This document shows, in pieces, positions 8,417 to 18,147 of a stretch of 64,000 bases of DNA. Location: the NCBI RefSeq assembly GCF_001428065.1, contig NZ_LMSE01000001.1:71305-135304 (forward strand). Reading direction: 5' to 3'. The notes under the pieces were generated by a model. The model was not told the DNA's origin. It saw only the letters and a program-made list of their open reading frames with translations, and ran no database searches. The DNA is from Nostocoides sp. Soil756. Lineage in GTDB: Bacteria > Actinomycetota > Actinomycetes > Actinomycetales > Dermatophilaceae. Numbering within the stretch: position 1 is the stretch's first letter; the number at the start of each line of letters is the position of its first letter. A program made the position numbers and the translations under genes.

Positions 8417-9087
8417 CGCAGCCCGTGGCGGGCCAGGACGGCGGCGAAGTCGCGACCGGCGCGCACGGTCCCGGTGAGCGAGCCCGACACCTTCGACCGG
8501 GTCCCCTCGGCGCGCGGGTGGTAGGTGATGTCGTGCTCGGTGAGGTCCCAGCCGGCGCGCTGGGCGCGCACCAGCATCTCGACCGGGTAGCCGAAGCGCC
8601 GGTCGAGGACGCCGAGGTCGAGCAGGTCCTGGCGGCGGCAGACCCGCATCGGCGCGATGTCGTGCACCGGGAGCCCGGTGGTGCGCCGCAGCCACGCCAG
8701 GACGGCGGCGTTGCCGGCCCGGGCGTGCCAGGGCCACACGCCGGGGCGCGAGGGGCGGCGGCGGCCGCAGGCCATCGTGGCGCGCCCGGAGCGCACGTCG
8801 TCGAGCAGCGGGAGGACGTCGCGCGGGTCCATCGACCCGTCGCCGTCGAGCACCGCCACGTACTCGGCGGTGGCGGCCTCGACGCCCGCGTGCACGGCGG
8901 CCCCGTAGCCCGGGGTGGCCTCGTGCACCACCGTCGCGCCGTGGGCCCGGGCCACCTCCGCGGTGTCGTCGCTGGAGCCGTTGTCGACCACGACGACGTG
9001 CATCCCGTCGGGGACGAGCGCGAAGACCCCGGGCAGGGCCGCCGCCTCGTCACGGCACGGCAGCACGAGGTCGCAGGAAACGGTCAC
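8413..9087 (-). CDS. Glycosyltransferase family 2 (polyprenyl-phosphate sugar synthase type)
   Basis: 224 residues from GTG 9087, supported by a TAGGCT hexamer eight bases upstream. LVLPCRDEAAALPG is the GT2 N-terminal strand, VVVDNGSSDDT the nucleotide-binding loop and VLDGDGSMDP the DXD metal site. There is no long hydrophobic tail, so it is probably a soluble or peripheral enzyme like dolichyl-phosphate mannose synthase. It leads the operon with the DUF2064 enzyme and the molybdenum protein, and is divergent from a GT-C-like membrane protein that could use its lipid-linked product. Confidence 0.85.
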   Translation of the reverse strand: MTVSCDLVLPCRDEAAALPGVFALVPDGMHVVVVDNGSSDDTAEVARAHGATVVHEATPGYGAAVHAGVEAATAEYVAVLDGDGSMDPRDVLPLLDDVRSGRATMACGRRRPSRPGVWPWHARAGNAAVLAWLRRTTGLPVHDIAPMRVCRRQDLLDLGVLDRRFGYPVEMLVRAQRAGWDLTEHDITYHPRAEGTRSKVSGSLTGTVRAGRDFAAVLARHGLR

Positions 9088-9095
9088 GACAAGCG

Positions 9096-9101
9096 AGCCT
9101 A
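9096..9101 (-). promoter_or_regulatory. -10 element TAGGCT, leaderless-type
   Basis: TAGGCT on the minus strand ends eight bases before the GTG of the GT2 gene. No Shine-Dalgarno sequence is present between them. One of the recurrent start-proximal -10 hexamers in this window. Confidence 0.45.
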
Positions 9102-9201
9102 GGTGGTCAGCGGCCGCTCTCGACCCGACGGCGCAGGCCAGACCGGGTGCCGGGTGGGGCCCTGCACGGCCGGCGGAGGCCGAGCGGGCATCCTTGGGGG
9201 C

Positions 9202-10623
9202 ATGGCGACGCCCCCGACGACGACGCGACCGCGCGCGGACGCCGGGCGGGACGCCGGGGCGGCCGCCGCGGGTCGCCGGGCGTGGTGGGGCCTGGCCGCG
9301 GGGGTGCTCGTCGTCGCCGCGGCGATGCTGGTCCCGCCGGTCTTCGACGTCGTCGTCAAGGCCGGCCGCGCCGCCCCGCTGATCGGCGACTGGGACCTGC
9401 GCGTCGGGCCGATGAGCATCGTCGCCCTCGCCCTGGTCGCGCTGGCCGCTCGGCCCGGGGTGCTCGCCCGGCTCGAACGCCTCACCTGGGGCCAGCTGCT
9501 GGCGCTGTCGTGGCTGGTCTCGGTCGTCTGGATGGTGTCGCTGGCGCTGGTCGACGGCCCGACCGGCCTCGGCAAGCACCTCGAGCACGGCACCGAGTAC
9601 CTCGGCAGCGCCCGGGCCGCCGACGACGTGGGCGAGATGCTGCGCGTCTACATCTCGCGCATCCCGCTCGACAGCGCGCACCACTGGCCGGTCCACCTGG
9701 CCGGCCACCCGCCGGGCGCGGTGCTGATGTTCGTCGGCCTCGACCGCCTCGGGCTGGGGTCGTGGCAGGCGGCCGGCGCCGTCGTGGTGCTCGTCGCCGG
9801 CACCGTGCCCGCCGCCGTGGCCGTCACCCTCGACCGGCTGGCGGCCCGCGACGCCGCCCGCCGCGCCCTGCCGTTCCTGGTCCTGGCGCCCACGGCCGTC
9901 CTGATGGCGGTCTCGGCCGACGCCCTCTTCACCGCCACCGTCGCGTGGGGGATGGCCGCGCTGGCGGCGGCCGGGGCGGCGACGGCCTGGCGGCGACCGG
10001 CCCTGGCGGTGCTCGCCGGACTGCTCCTCGGCTGGTGCCTCCTGGAGTCCTACGGCCTCGGCCTGGTCGCGCTGCTGGCGGTGGCCGTGCTGGTGGCCAC
10101 CGGTGGCGCGTGGCGGCCACGCCTGGTCGTGGGGGCGCTCGCCGCCGGTACGGCCCTGCTGGTGGTGCTGCTCGCCGCCGGGCTCGGCTTCGCCTGGTGG
10201 GACGCCTACCCGGTGCTGCACGACCGCTACTGGGACCCGCGCGACCTCGCGAGCAAACGGCCGTTCTGGTACTGGTCCTTCGGCAACCTCGGCTCGCTGT
10301 TCCTGGCCGCCGGGCTGCTGCTGCCGGCGGCGCTCGGGGCGGCGTCGGTGCCCGTCGCGCGGCTGCGACGGGCGGCCGGGCGCGCCCGGGCGCAGGGCTG
10401 GGAGCGGGTCGTGGCCCCGCTCGTCGTGGCCGGCGTCGCGATGGTGCTGGCCGCCGACCTGTCGCGGATGAGCAAGGCCGAGGTCGAGCGCATCTGGCTG
10501 CCGTTCATGCCCTGGATGCTGCTGGCCGTGCTCTGGCTGCCCCCGCGCTGGCAGCGTTGGGGCCTGGTCGGCCAGGGCGTGCTGGCGCTGGCGCTGGCGC
10601 ACGGCATCAAGACCGTCTGGTAG
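9202..10623 (+). CDS. Polytopic membrane protein, possible GT-C glycosyltransferase
   Basis: 473 residues with about ten hydrophobic helices. After the first two helices, a long outside loop contains SRIPLDSAHHWPVHLAGHPPG, with an acidic residue and several His, the kind of position where GT-C enzymes carry catalytic residues. Near the C-terminus, DLSRMSKAEVERIWLPFMPW is another conserved-looking block. A CATCCT hexamer lies seven bases before ATG 9202. Transfer of a sugar from a polyprenol carrier is plausible because a GT2 gene is divergent to it; direct evidence is lacking. Confidence 0.7.
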   Translation: MATPPTTTRPRADAGRDAGAAAAGRRAWWGLAAGVLVVAAAMLVPPVFDVVVKAGRAAPLIGDWDLRVGPMSIVALALVALAARPGVLARLERLTWGQLLALSWLVSVVWMVSLALVDGPTGLGKHLEHGTEYLGSARAADDVGEMLRVYISRIPLDSAHHWPVHLAGHPPGAVLMFVGLDRLGLGSWQAAGAVVVLVAGTVPAAVAVTLDRLAARDAARRALPFLVLAPTAVLMAVSADALFTATVAWGMAALAAAGAATAWRRPALAVLAGLLLGWCLLESYGLGLVALLAVAVLVATGGAWRPRLVVGALAAGTALLVVLLAAGLGFAWWDAYPVLHDRYWDPRDLASKRPFWYWSFGNLGSLFLAAGLLLPAALGAASVPVARLRRAAGRARAQGWERVVAPLVVAGVAMVLAADLSRMSKAEVERIWLPFMPWMLLAVLWLPPRWQRWGLVGQGVLALALAHGIKTVW

Positions 10624-10659
10624 CCGGCATCGTCGGCCGGAAGCAGCCCGGGGCGGGGC

Positions 10660-11712
10660 TCAGGCGCGCAGCGGCGCGGTGGCGAACGCGGCCAGCCCCT
10701 CGTCGGGGGTCACCCGGGCGGTGAAGCCGATCTCGGCCGTGGCCCGCGCCGGGGAGGCCACGATGTGGCGCACGTCGCCGATGCGGTACTGCCCGGTGAC
10801 GGTCGGCTCGACGTCGCGCCCCGACCCATGGGCCACCGCCCGGGCGACGTCGGCGATGGCGATGGGGTGCCCCGAGGCAACGTTGTAGGTGCGGTGGGTC
10901 GCGAGGTCGGCCGCGACCACGGCCCGCGCCGCGGCCAGGTTGGCCCGGGCCACGTCGTCGACGTGCACGAAGTCGCGCATCTGGCGGCCGTCCTCGTAGA
11001 CCGTGGGCGGCTCGCCCCGCTCGAGCGAGGAGCGGAACATGGCCGCCACCCCGGAGTAGGGGGTGTCGCGCGGCATCCCGGGCCCGTAGACGTTGTGGTA
11101 GCGCAGCGACACCGCCGCGCCCGGGGCCTGGCGGCACCACGCGGCGGCGTACTGCTCCTGGGCGACCTTACTGACGGCGTAGCTCGAGCGGGGGTCGAGC
11201 GCGGCGTCCTCGTCGACGAGCGCCCAGTCCAGCGGGCCACCGCAGACGGGGCACGGGTCGTCGAACGCGCCGCGGTCGAGGTCCTCGCGGGTGCGCGGGC
11301 CGGGGCTCTGCGGGCCGTGCTCGGGGCAGGTGTAGCGGCCCTCGCCGTAGACGACCATCGAGGACGCCTGCACGACGCGGGACACGCCCTCGGCGTGCAT
11401 CGCGGCCAGCACGGCCGCGGTGCCGAGGTCGTTGTGCCCGGCGTAGAGGGGCAGGTCGGCGGCCGTGACGCCGGCGCCCACCATCGCCGCCAGGTGCACC
11501 ACCACGTCGACGCCCTGGAACAGGTCGCCCCACGCCCCGGCCTCGCGGACGTCGAGCACGTGCACCCCGGGCGGCGGGTCGGCCCGGGTCGCGGCGGCGT
11601 GGGCCTCGGGGATGAGCAGGTCGACGGCGACCACGTCGTGGCCGTCGGTGACGAGCTCGCGCCAGGTCGCCGTGCCGATGAAGCCGGCGGCGCCGGTGAG
11701 GAGGATGCGCAT
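10660..11712 (-). CDS. NAD-dependent sugar-nucleotide epimerase/dehydratase with a Cys/His insertion
   Basis: 350 residues, extended SDR family. NAD binding: LLTGAAGFIG at residues 5-14. Catalytic pair Tyr178 and Lys182 in SSYAVSKVAQ, with the serine in QASSMVVYG. Between strand and active site is an insertion (about 126-165) carrying Cys129-x2-His132 and Cys154-x2-Cys157, a likely zinc site absent from ordinary GalE or RmlB proteins. CAGGAT six bases before the start looks like a leaderless -10. The substrate is probably a nucleotide sugar for the nearby glycosyltransferases. Confidence 0.85.
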   Translation of the reverse strand: MRILLTGAAGFIGTATWRELVTDGHDVVAVDLLIPEAHAAATRADPPPGVHVLDVREAGAWGDLFQGVDVVVHLAAMVGAGVTAADLPLYAGHNDLGTAAVLAAMHAEGVSRVVQASSMVVYGEGRYTCPEHGPQSPGPRTREDLDRGAFDDPCPVCGGPLDWALVDEDAALDPRSSYAVSKVAQEQYAAAWCRQAPGAAVSLRYHNVYGPGMPRDTPYSGVAAMFRSSLERGEPPTVYEDGRQMRDFVHVDDVARANLAAARAVVAADLATHRTYNVASGHPIAIADVARAVAHGSGRDVEPTVTGQYRIGDVRHIVASPARATAEIGFTARVTPDEGLAAFATAPLRA

Positions 11713-11765
11713 CCGGCCATCCTGCCGTGCGGGGACGCCGCCCCCGCCGCGCGGGTGGCGCCCGG

Positions 11766-12896
11766 TCAGCCCCGGCGCGCGGCCAGGAAGCGCCCCGCGA
11801 CCTCGACCAAGCGGTCGTTGGCCTCGGACTCGGCGATGGTGGCCCGGACGCCGTCGGTGCCGTAGGGCCGCACGGTGAGGCCCTCGTCGTCGCAGGCCTG
11901 CGCGAAGGCGGCGGTGTCGTCGCCCAGCCCGAACCACACGAAGTTGGCCTGCTGGTCGGGGATGTCCCAGCCCTGCTCGCGCAGCGCGGCCACGACCCGA
12001 TCCCGCTCGGCCACGAGCTCCTTGACCCGCACGTCGAGCTCGTCGGAGGCCTCGAGCGAGGCGATGGCCGCGGCCTGGGCCAGGCTGTTGACGCCGAACG
12101 GCAGGGCGGCCTTGCGCAGGGCGGCGGCCACCGGCTCGTGCGCCACGGCGTAGCCGACCCGGAGCCCGGCCAGCCCGTAGGCCTTCGAGAAGGTGCGCAG
12201 CACCACGACGTTGGGGCGGGCCGCGTGCACGGCCAGGGCGTCGGGCGCGTCGGGGTCGTCGACGAACTCGAGGTAGGCCTCGTCGAGGACGACCAGCACG
12301 TCGCGCGGCACCCGGTCGAGGAACGCGTCGAGCTCGGCGGCGCCGACCGTGGTACCGGTGGGGTTGTTGGGCGTGCAGACCAGGACCAGCCGGGTGCGGT
12401 CGGTGACGGCGGCGGCCATCGCGTCGAGGTCGTGCCGGTCGCCGGGGGCCAGCGGCACCATGACCGGTCGCGCCCCCGCCATCGTCGTGAGGATGGGGTA
12501 GGCCTCGAACGAGCGCCAGGCGAAGAGCACCTCGTCGCCGTCGTCGCAGGTGGCCCGGATCAGCTGGTCGAGCACGCCCACCGAGCCGGGCCCGGTCGAG
12601 ATGCGCTCGGCCGGGACGCCGAGCCGCTGCGCCAGGGCGGCGGTGAGAGCGGTGACCGCCATGTCGGGGTAGCGGTTGACCGCGCCGGCCGCCTCGCGCA
12701 CCACGTCGAGCACCGAGGGCAGCGGCGGGAAAGGGTTCTCGTTGCTGCTGATCTTGTAGGCGACCAGCCCCTCACGGACGGTGGCCGGGCGCCCCGGGGT
12801 GTAGGCGGGCAGGGCCTCCAGCGCGGCACGCAGGCGTACCGGCAGCGGCGGCGCAGCGTCGGTGGCGCGGTCGTCGGTGGCGCGGTCGTCAGTCAT
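11766..12896 (-). CDS. hisC: Histidinol-phosphate / aromatic amino acid aminotransferase
   Basis: 376 residues, class I/II PLP aminotransferase. The PLP lysine is in [24 protein letters not shown] and [10 protein letters not shown] are the other family signatures. The N-terminus holds a short duplicated segment, [11 protein letters not shown]. In actinobacteria a second HisC-like protein (Pat) often acts as phenylalanine aminotransferase; no other his genes are here and pheA is in this window, so Pat is a real alternative. TAGAGT seven bases upstream of the ATG supports the start. Confidence 0.85.
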   Translation of the reverse strand: MTDDRATDDRATDAAPPLPVRLRAALEALPAYTPGRPATVREGLVAYKISSNENPFPPLPSVLDVVREAAGAVNRYPDMAVTALTAALAQRLGVPAERISTGPGSVGVLDQLIRATCDDGDEVLFAWRSFEAYPILTTMAGARPVMVPLAPGDRHDLDAMAAAVTDRTRLVLVCTPNNPTGTTVGAAELDAFLDRVPRDVLVVLDEAYLEFVDDPDAPDALAVHAARPNVVVLRTFSKAYGLAGLRVGYAVAHEPVAAALRKAALPFGVNSLAQAAAIASLEASDELDVRVKELVAERDRVVAALREQGWDIPDQQANFVWFGLGDDTAAFAQACDDEGLTVRPYGTDGVRATIAESEANDRLVEVAGRFLAARRG

Positions 12897-12903
12897 GGCG
12901 CCC

Positions 12904-12909
12904 ACTCTA
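12904..12909 (-). promoter_or_regulatory. -10 element TAGAGT, leaderless-type
   Basis: TAGAGT on the minus strand, seven bases before the aminotransferase ATG, with no ribosome binding site between. Confidence 0.5.
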
Positions 12910-13014
12910 GGACCGGGGCACGCCGGCTCGCCGGGGGCGGCGGCCGGCGTCCGGGGCGCCCCGGGCCGCGTCCGGGCCGTGGCCGCGTCCGCGTCCGCGT
13001 GCCAGACTGGCGGG

Positions 13015-13401
13015 GTGATGAACTTCCTGATCCGGGTCGCCATCAACGCCGTCGCGCTCTGGGTGGCGGCCCTCGTCGTGCCGGGCATCGACCTCGCCGA
13101 GGACAGCTCGACGTGGACGAGCAAGACCGTCACCGTGGTGCTGGTGGCGCTGGTCTTCGGGCTCGTCAACGCCGTCATCAAGCCGATCGCGAAGTTCTTC
13201 TCCTTCCCCTTCGTCGTGCTCACGCTGGGGCTGTTCACCTTCGTGATCAACGCCTTCATGCTGCAGATCACCGAGTGGGTGGGTAGCGCCATCGGGCTCT
13301 CGTTCTCGATCCAGCACTTCTTCTGGGACGCCGTCCTGGCCGCGGTCGTCATCACCCTGGTCTCATGGGTGCTCAGCGTCGTCCTGCCCGACGGCGACTG
13401 A
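13015..13401 (+). CDS. Phage holin family 4 (PF04020-type) membrane protein
   Basis: 128 residues from GTG 13015 (an ATG follows directly at 13018). Four hydrophobic helices; [20 protein letters not shown] and [15 protein letters not shown] are the conserved blocks of the PF04020/YvlD family. Despite the name these are chromosomal membrane proteins with no known lysis role. CAGACT six bases before the GTG fits a leaderless start and favours GTG. Sits between hisC (divergent) and galE. Confidence 0.85.
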   Translation: MMNFLIRVAINAVALWVAALVVPGIDLAEDSSTWTSKTVTVVLVALVFGLVNAVIKPIAKFFSFPFVVLTLGLFTFVINAFMLQITEWVGSAIGLSFSIQHFFWDAVLAAVVITLVSWVLSVVLPDGD

Positions 13402-13430
13402 ACCCGAGCGGCCGGGCCGGGGCACGGCAC

Positions 13431-13436
13431 TAGGGT
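13431..13436 (+). promoter_or_regulatory. -10 element TAGGGT, leaderless-type
   Basis: TAGGGT ends seven bases before the galE ATG. No Shine-Dalgarno sequence, which suggests transcription starts at or next to the start codon. Confidence 0.55.
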
Positions 13437-13443
13437 CGACGCC

Positions 13444-14463
<1,020 letters not shown>

Positions 14464-14487
14464 CCCCCGGCCCGGCGCCCCCCTCGG

Positions 14488-14510
14488 CTTTTCGGGGTGA
14501 CCCCGAAAAG
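14488..14510. terminator. Hairpin after galE (first of two)
   Basis: Perfect 10-base stem CTTTTCGGGG with a TGA loop, starting 25 bases after the galE stop. It lies between convergent genes, so it could end transcription from both sides. No separate T-tract. Confidence 0.6.
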
Positions 14511-14547
14511 TGCACCGGACAAGGGTTGCGAGGCGGGGTCCGGTGCA
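14511..14547. terminator. Hairpin after galE (second of two)
   Basis: Perfect 10-base stem TGCACCGGAC with a 17-base loop, directly abutting the first hairpin. On the minus strand it follows the VOC gene stop at 14614, so it may serve that gene. Confidence 0.5.
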
Positions 14548-14613
14548 GGAGGTCTTGTCTCGAGGTGCCCGGGTCCCGCGCGCAGGCCTGCACCCGGCGT
14601 TCGGGCCCCGCGC

Positions 14614-15051
14614 TCAGCCCTGGTCGAGCCGCTGGTTGAAGCGCAGCATGTTGCCCGCCGGGTCGCGGAAGGCGCAGTCCCGCACGCCGTAGAACTGGTC
14701 CTGCGGCTCCTGCAGCACCTCGCCGCCGGCCGCCACCACGTGCTCGAACAGCGCGTCGACGTCGTCGCACTGGAAGATCAGCGGGTTCATCAGCCCCTTG
14801 GCGAGCAACGTGTCCATCGCCTCGCGGTCGGCGGGGCTGCTGCCGGGGTAGATGCCGACCGACTGCAGGGTGATCTCGAGCTCGGGCTGGGTCGGCGTGG
14901 CCAGGCTCAGCCAGCGGAAGTCGCCGTTGGTCACGTCCTGGGTCACGGTGAAGCCCAGCACGTCGCGGTAGAAGGCCATGGCGGTGTCGTGGTCGTCGAC
15001 CACCAGGAAGCAGTTGCGGACGGCGAGCGAGGCGGTGGGTGAGGTCGTCAT
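14614..15051 (-). CDS. VOC (glyoxalase/bleomycin-resistance fold) protein
   Basis: 145 residues. RNCFLVVDDHDTAMAFYRDV and the C-terminal DPAGNMLRFNQRL are the paired beta-alpha-beta repeats of a VOC subunit, with possible metal ligands in each. It follows an AraC-type regulator gene by 10 bases, a very common pairing in actinobacteria. A TAGCGT hexamer overlapping the AraC stop could give it its own leaderless transcript. Substrate unknown. Confidence 0.85.
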   Translation of the reverse strand: MTTSPTASLAVRNCFLVVDDHDTAMAFYRDVLGFTVTQDVTNGDFRWLSLATPTQPELEITLQSVGIYPGSSPADREAMDTLLAKGLMNPLIFQCDDVDALFEHVVAAGGEVLQEPQDQFYGVRDCAFRDPAGNMLRFNQRLDQG

Positions 15052-15058
15052 GCCGACG

Positions 15059-15064
15059 ACGCTA
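15059..15064 (-). promoter_or_regulatory. -10 element TAGCGT, leaderless-type
   Basis: TAGCGT on the minus strand, seven bases before the VOC ATG; its first three bases are the stop codon of the AraC-type gene. Suggests a promoter inside the operon. Confidence 0.45.
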
Positions 15065-15493
15065 GGCCGGCACCCCGGCGCGGCGCTTCTCCGATCCTGA
15101 CCGGGTGCCCGCCGGCCGGTCGGCGAGCTTGCCGACGCACGGCGGGATGACGGCCGCCGCCCCGTGCGCCCGGGCGCGGTACTCGCTGGGGGTGACCCCC
15201 ATCAGCGCCGTGAACCGGCTCGAGAACGACCCCAGCGAGGTACAGCCCACCGCCATGCACGCGTCGGTGACCGACACGTCACCGTGCCGCAGCAGGGCGG
15301 CCGCCCGCTCGATGCGGCGGGTCATCAGGTGCTGGTAGGGCGTCTCGTCGTAGGCCTCGCGGAACATCCGGTGGAAGTGTCCCGGCGACATCAGGGCCTC
15401 GGCGGCGAGCGCCGGCACGTCGAGCGGCTGGGCGTAGTCGCGGTCCATCCGGTCGCGGGCGCGGCGGAGGCGCACGAGGTCGTCGCGGTGCAC
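15062..15493 (-). CDS. Short AraC-family transcriptional regulator
   Basis: 143 residues made almost only of the double helix-turn-helix DNA-binding domain: LSPGHF-type first helix (ALMSPGHFHRMFREAY), then ACMAVGCTSLGSFSSRF and GVTPSEYRAR. No ligand-binding domain, as is usual for AraC proteins paired with a VOC gene. GTG 15493 is chosen because the domain begins right after it and CACACT lies six bases upstream. Probably controls the adjacent VOC gene. Shares a 138-base divergent region with cydA. Confidence 0.85.
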   Translation of the reverse strand: MHRDDLVRLRRARDRMDRDYAQPLDVPALAAEALMSPGHFHRMFREAYDETPYQHLMTRRIERAAALLRHGDVSVTDACMAVGCTSLGSFSSRFTALMGVTPSEYRARAHGAAAVIPPCVGKLADRPAGTRSGSEKRRAGVPA

Positions 15494-15568
15494 CCGGTCA
15501 GTGTGGCACCGGGATGCCGCTGCCCCACGCCCGTGCGTCGGGTCACCGGGGCACCCCTGGCGTCCCAC

Positions 15569-15606
15569 CTACGACGTTGTGTAGTTTGTACTACGCACCG
15601 TCGTAT
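15569..15606. promoter_or_regulatory. Candidate repressor-binding region upstream of cydA
   Basis: Four half-sites are arrayed: CTAC (15569), GTAG (15581), CTAC (15591) and GTAT (15603). They make two CTAC-N8-GTA dyads offset by 22 bases, about two helical turns. The central part, GTAGTTTGTACTAC (15581-15594), is itself a perfect inverted repeat. BlaI/MecI-family operators are built from CTAC/GTAG half-sites, and a BlaI-type gene closes this operon. Assignment to that protein is inference. Confidence 0.5.
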
Positions 15607-15631
15607 CAGACCGCACCCGCAGGAGCCCCGC

Positions 15632-17089
15632 ATGGGATCGTCGCTCGACGTCGCCCGGTGGCAGTTCGCCATCACGACCGTCTACCACTTCCTCTTCGTC
15701 CCCGTGACGATCGGGATGTCGGCCATCGTGGCCTGGTTCCACCTCCGCTGGGTGCGCACCCACCGCCCCGAGTACCTGCGTCTGACGAAGTTCTTCGGCA
15801 AGCTGTTCATGATCAACTTCGCGCTCGGCCTGGTCACGGGCATCGTGCAGGAGTTCCAGTTCGGGATGAACTGGTCGGACTACAGCCGCTTCGTCGGTGA
15901 CATCTTCGGCGCACCGCTGGCCTTCGAGGCGCTCCTGGCGTTCTTCCTGGAGTCGACGTTCCTGGGCGTGTGGATCTTCGGCTGGGGCCGCATCCCCGAG
16001 CGCCTGCACGCGGCCTCGATGTGGCTGGTGCACCTCGGGACGGTCCTCTCGGGCTACTTCATCCTCGCGGCGAACTCGTTCATGCAGAACCCGGTCGGCT
16101 ACCGCTTCAACCCCGAGACGGGCCGGGCCGAGATGGCCGACTTCCTCGCGGTGCTCACCAACAAGGTCCAGCTCGTCACCTTCCCGCACGTCATCCTGTC
16201 GGCCTACATGGTCGGTGGCGCGGTGGTCATGGGCGTCTCGCTGTGGCTGCTGCGCCGCGAGGCCGGCACCGACGACGACCGGATGTACCGCCACGGCGTG
16301 CGCGTCGGGGCCGTCGTGGCGCTCGTCGCATCCCTCGGGGTGGTCGTCTCGGGCGACCTCCAGGGCAAGATCATGACCGAGGTCCAGCCGATGAAGATGG
16401 CCGCCGCCGAGGCCCTCTACGACACCACCAGCCACGCGCCGTTCTCGGTGCTGTCGGTGGGCCCGCTCGACGGCAGCGAGGCCACCCGCATCATCGCCGT
16501 GCCCGGGCTGCTCTCCTTCCTCGGCACCGGCGACGTGAACGGCACCGTCGAGGGCATCAACGACCTCAAGGGCAGCGAGCGCGCACTGGCCGAGAAGGTG
16601 GTCGCGCAGTACGGCCCGCAGATGGCGCCCCTGGTCCTCACCGACGACTACACCCCGATCGTGCCGGTGGCCTACTGGACCTTCCGGCTGATGATGGGCC
16701 TGGGCTTCCTCACGATGCTGCTGGCCGCGCTCACCCTGTGGGCGACCCGCGGCACCCGCGTCCCCCGCGCCCGCTGGTGGCTGCTGGTCGCAGCCGTGAC
16801 CCCGCTGCTGCCGGTCTTCGCCAACAGCTTCGGCTGGATCTTCACCGAGATGGGGCGCCAGCCCTGGCTGGTCTACGGCCTGATGACCACCGCCACCGGC
16901 GTCTCGCCGTCGGTGAGCGTCGCCGAGGTGTGGGTCTCGATGGCCGTCTACACCCTCCTCTACGCGGTGCTGGCCGTCGTCGAGGTCAAGCTCTTCCTCA
17001 CCTACGTCCGCCGTGGCGCCGAGCCCTTCGTCGACCCGGCCACCCCCGCGGACGCCCACGAGGACGCCCCGCTCCAGTTCGCCTACTGA
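15632..17089 (+). CDS. cydA: Cytochrome bd ubiquinol/menaquinol oxidase subunit I
   Basis: 485 residues. CydA carries all three haems and oxidises quinol while reducing oxygen. His19 in TVYHFLFVP is the conserved haem ligand; TFPHVILSAYMVGG carries the second His; GRQPW in EMGRQPWLVYG is the family hallmark. The short length indicates the short Q-loop type found in Gram-positive bacteria. AGGAG sits seven bases before ATG 15632. First gene of cydABDC, with a candidate operator upstream. Confidence 0.95.
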   Translation: MGSSLDVARWQFAITTVYHFLFVPVTIGMSAIVAWFHLRWVRTHRPEYLRLTKFFGKLFMINFALGLVTGIVQEFQFGMNWSDYSRFVGDIFGAPLAFEALLAFFLESTFLGVWIFGWGRIPERLHAASMWLVHLGTVLSGYFILAANSFMQNPVGYRFNPETGRAEMADFLAVLTNKVQLVTFPHVILSAYMVGGAVVMGVSLWLLRREAGTDDDRMYRHGVRVGAVVALVASLGVVVSGDLQGKIMTEVQPMKMAAAEALYDTTSHAPFSVLSVGPLDGSEATRIIAVPGLLSFLGTGDVNGTVEGINDLKGSERALAEKVVAQYGPQMAPLVLTDDYTPIVPVAYWTFRLMMGLGFLTMLLAALTLWATRGTRVPRARWWLLVAAVTPLLPVFANSFGWIFTEMGRQPWLVYGLMTTATGVSPSVSVAEVWVSMAVYTLLYAVLAVVEVKLFLTYVRRGAEPFVDPATPADAHEDAPLQFAY

Positions 17090-17105
17090 CCCCAGGGACA
17101 CCGAC

Positions 17106-18137
17106 ATGGACACTCTCCAGCTCGTCTGGTTCGCACTCATCGGCCTGCTGTGGGCCGGCTACCTCGTCCTCGAGGGCTTCGACTTCGGGGTGGGGGCGCT
17201 CCTCCCCGTCCTCGGGGCCGGCGAGGACGCCGCCGACACCGAGAAGCGCCGCCGCGTCATGCTCACCACCATCGGACCCCACTGGGACGGCAACGAGGTC
17301 TGGCTCATCACCGCCGGCGGCGCCACCTTCGCGGCGTTCCCCGAGTGGTACGCGACGATGTTCTCGGCCTTCTACCTGCCGCTGCTGGTGCTGCTGGTGG
17401 CGTTGATCGTGCGCAACATGGGCTTCGAGTATCGCCACAAGCGCGACGACGTCACGTGGCGCCGCCGCTGGGACGCCGCCATCATCGGCGGCTCGATCGC
17501 GGCGCCCCTGCTGGTCGGGGTCGCTCTCACCGACATCGTGCGAGGGCTACCCATCGACCGCGACCTCGAGTACACCGGCTCGCTGCTCACCCTCCTGGAC
17601 CCTCTCGGGCTGCTGGGCGGGGTGACCGTGGTGGCCCTCTCCCTGACCCACGGCGCGTTCTTCCTGGCGCTCAAGACCACCGGCACGATCCGCGAGGACG
17701 CCCGCCGGCTGGGCACGACCCTGGGCGCGGTCACCGCCGTGCTGGCCGTGGTGACCCTCGGCTGGCTGGGCCTGCTCACCGGGTCGGCGTGGTCGTGGGC
17801 CACGACGGTGGTCGCCGCGGTGGCGCTGCTGGCGGCGGTCGCGGCCAACGCCCGCGGCCGCGAGGGCTGGGCCTTCACGGGGACGGCGGTCACGGCCGCC
17901 GCGACGGTGGCCACGTACTTCCTGGCCCTGTTCCCGGACGTGATGCCGACGACCCTCGACGGCGGCCGGTCGCTCACCATCGCCAACGCCTCGAGCAGCC
18001 CGATGACCCTGCAGATCATGACCTGGGCGGCCGCCGTCTTCACGCCGATCGTGCTCCTCTACACCGGCTACACCTACTACGCCTTCCGCCGGCGGATCGG
18101 GACCCAGCACATCCCCGAGCCGGTCGCGGTCGGCTGA
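17106..18137 (+). CDS. cydB: Cytochrome bd oxidase subunit II
   Basis: 343 residues, polytopic. The N-terminal LEGFDFGVGALLP and PHWDGNEVWLITAGGATF are diagnostic for CydB; the Asp in GFDFG and acidic residues in the second block belong to the proton path. It begins 16 bases after cydA with AGGGA upstream. Pairs with CydA in the membrane as the low-oxygen, high-affinity terminal oxidase. Confidence 0.95.
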   Translation: MDTLQLVWFALIGLLWAGYLVLEGFDFGVGALLPVLGAGEDAADTEKRRRVMLTTIGPHWDGNEVWLITAGGATFAAFPEWYATMFSAFYLPLLVLLVALIVRNMGFEYRHKRDDVTWRRRWDAAIIGGSIAAPLLVGVALTDIVRGLPIDRDLEYTGSLLTLLDPLGLLGGVTVVALSLTHGAFFLALKTTGTIREDARRLGTTLGAVTAVLAVVTLGWLGLLTGSAWSWATTVVAAVALLAAVAANARGREGWAFTGTAVTAAATVATYFLALFPDVMPTTLDGGRSLTIANASSSPMTLQIMTWAAAVFTPIVLLYTGYTYYAFRRRIGTQHIPEPVAVG

Positions 18138-18147
18138 GGTCCGCGCC

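Noticed and set aside
13015..13401. Prophage remnant suggested by the holin-type gene
   Set aside because: PF04020 proteins are common single chromosomal genes; no phage structural, integrase or lysis genes are nearby.
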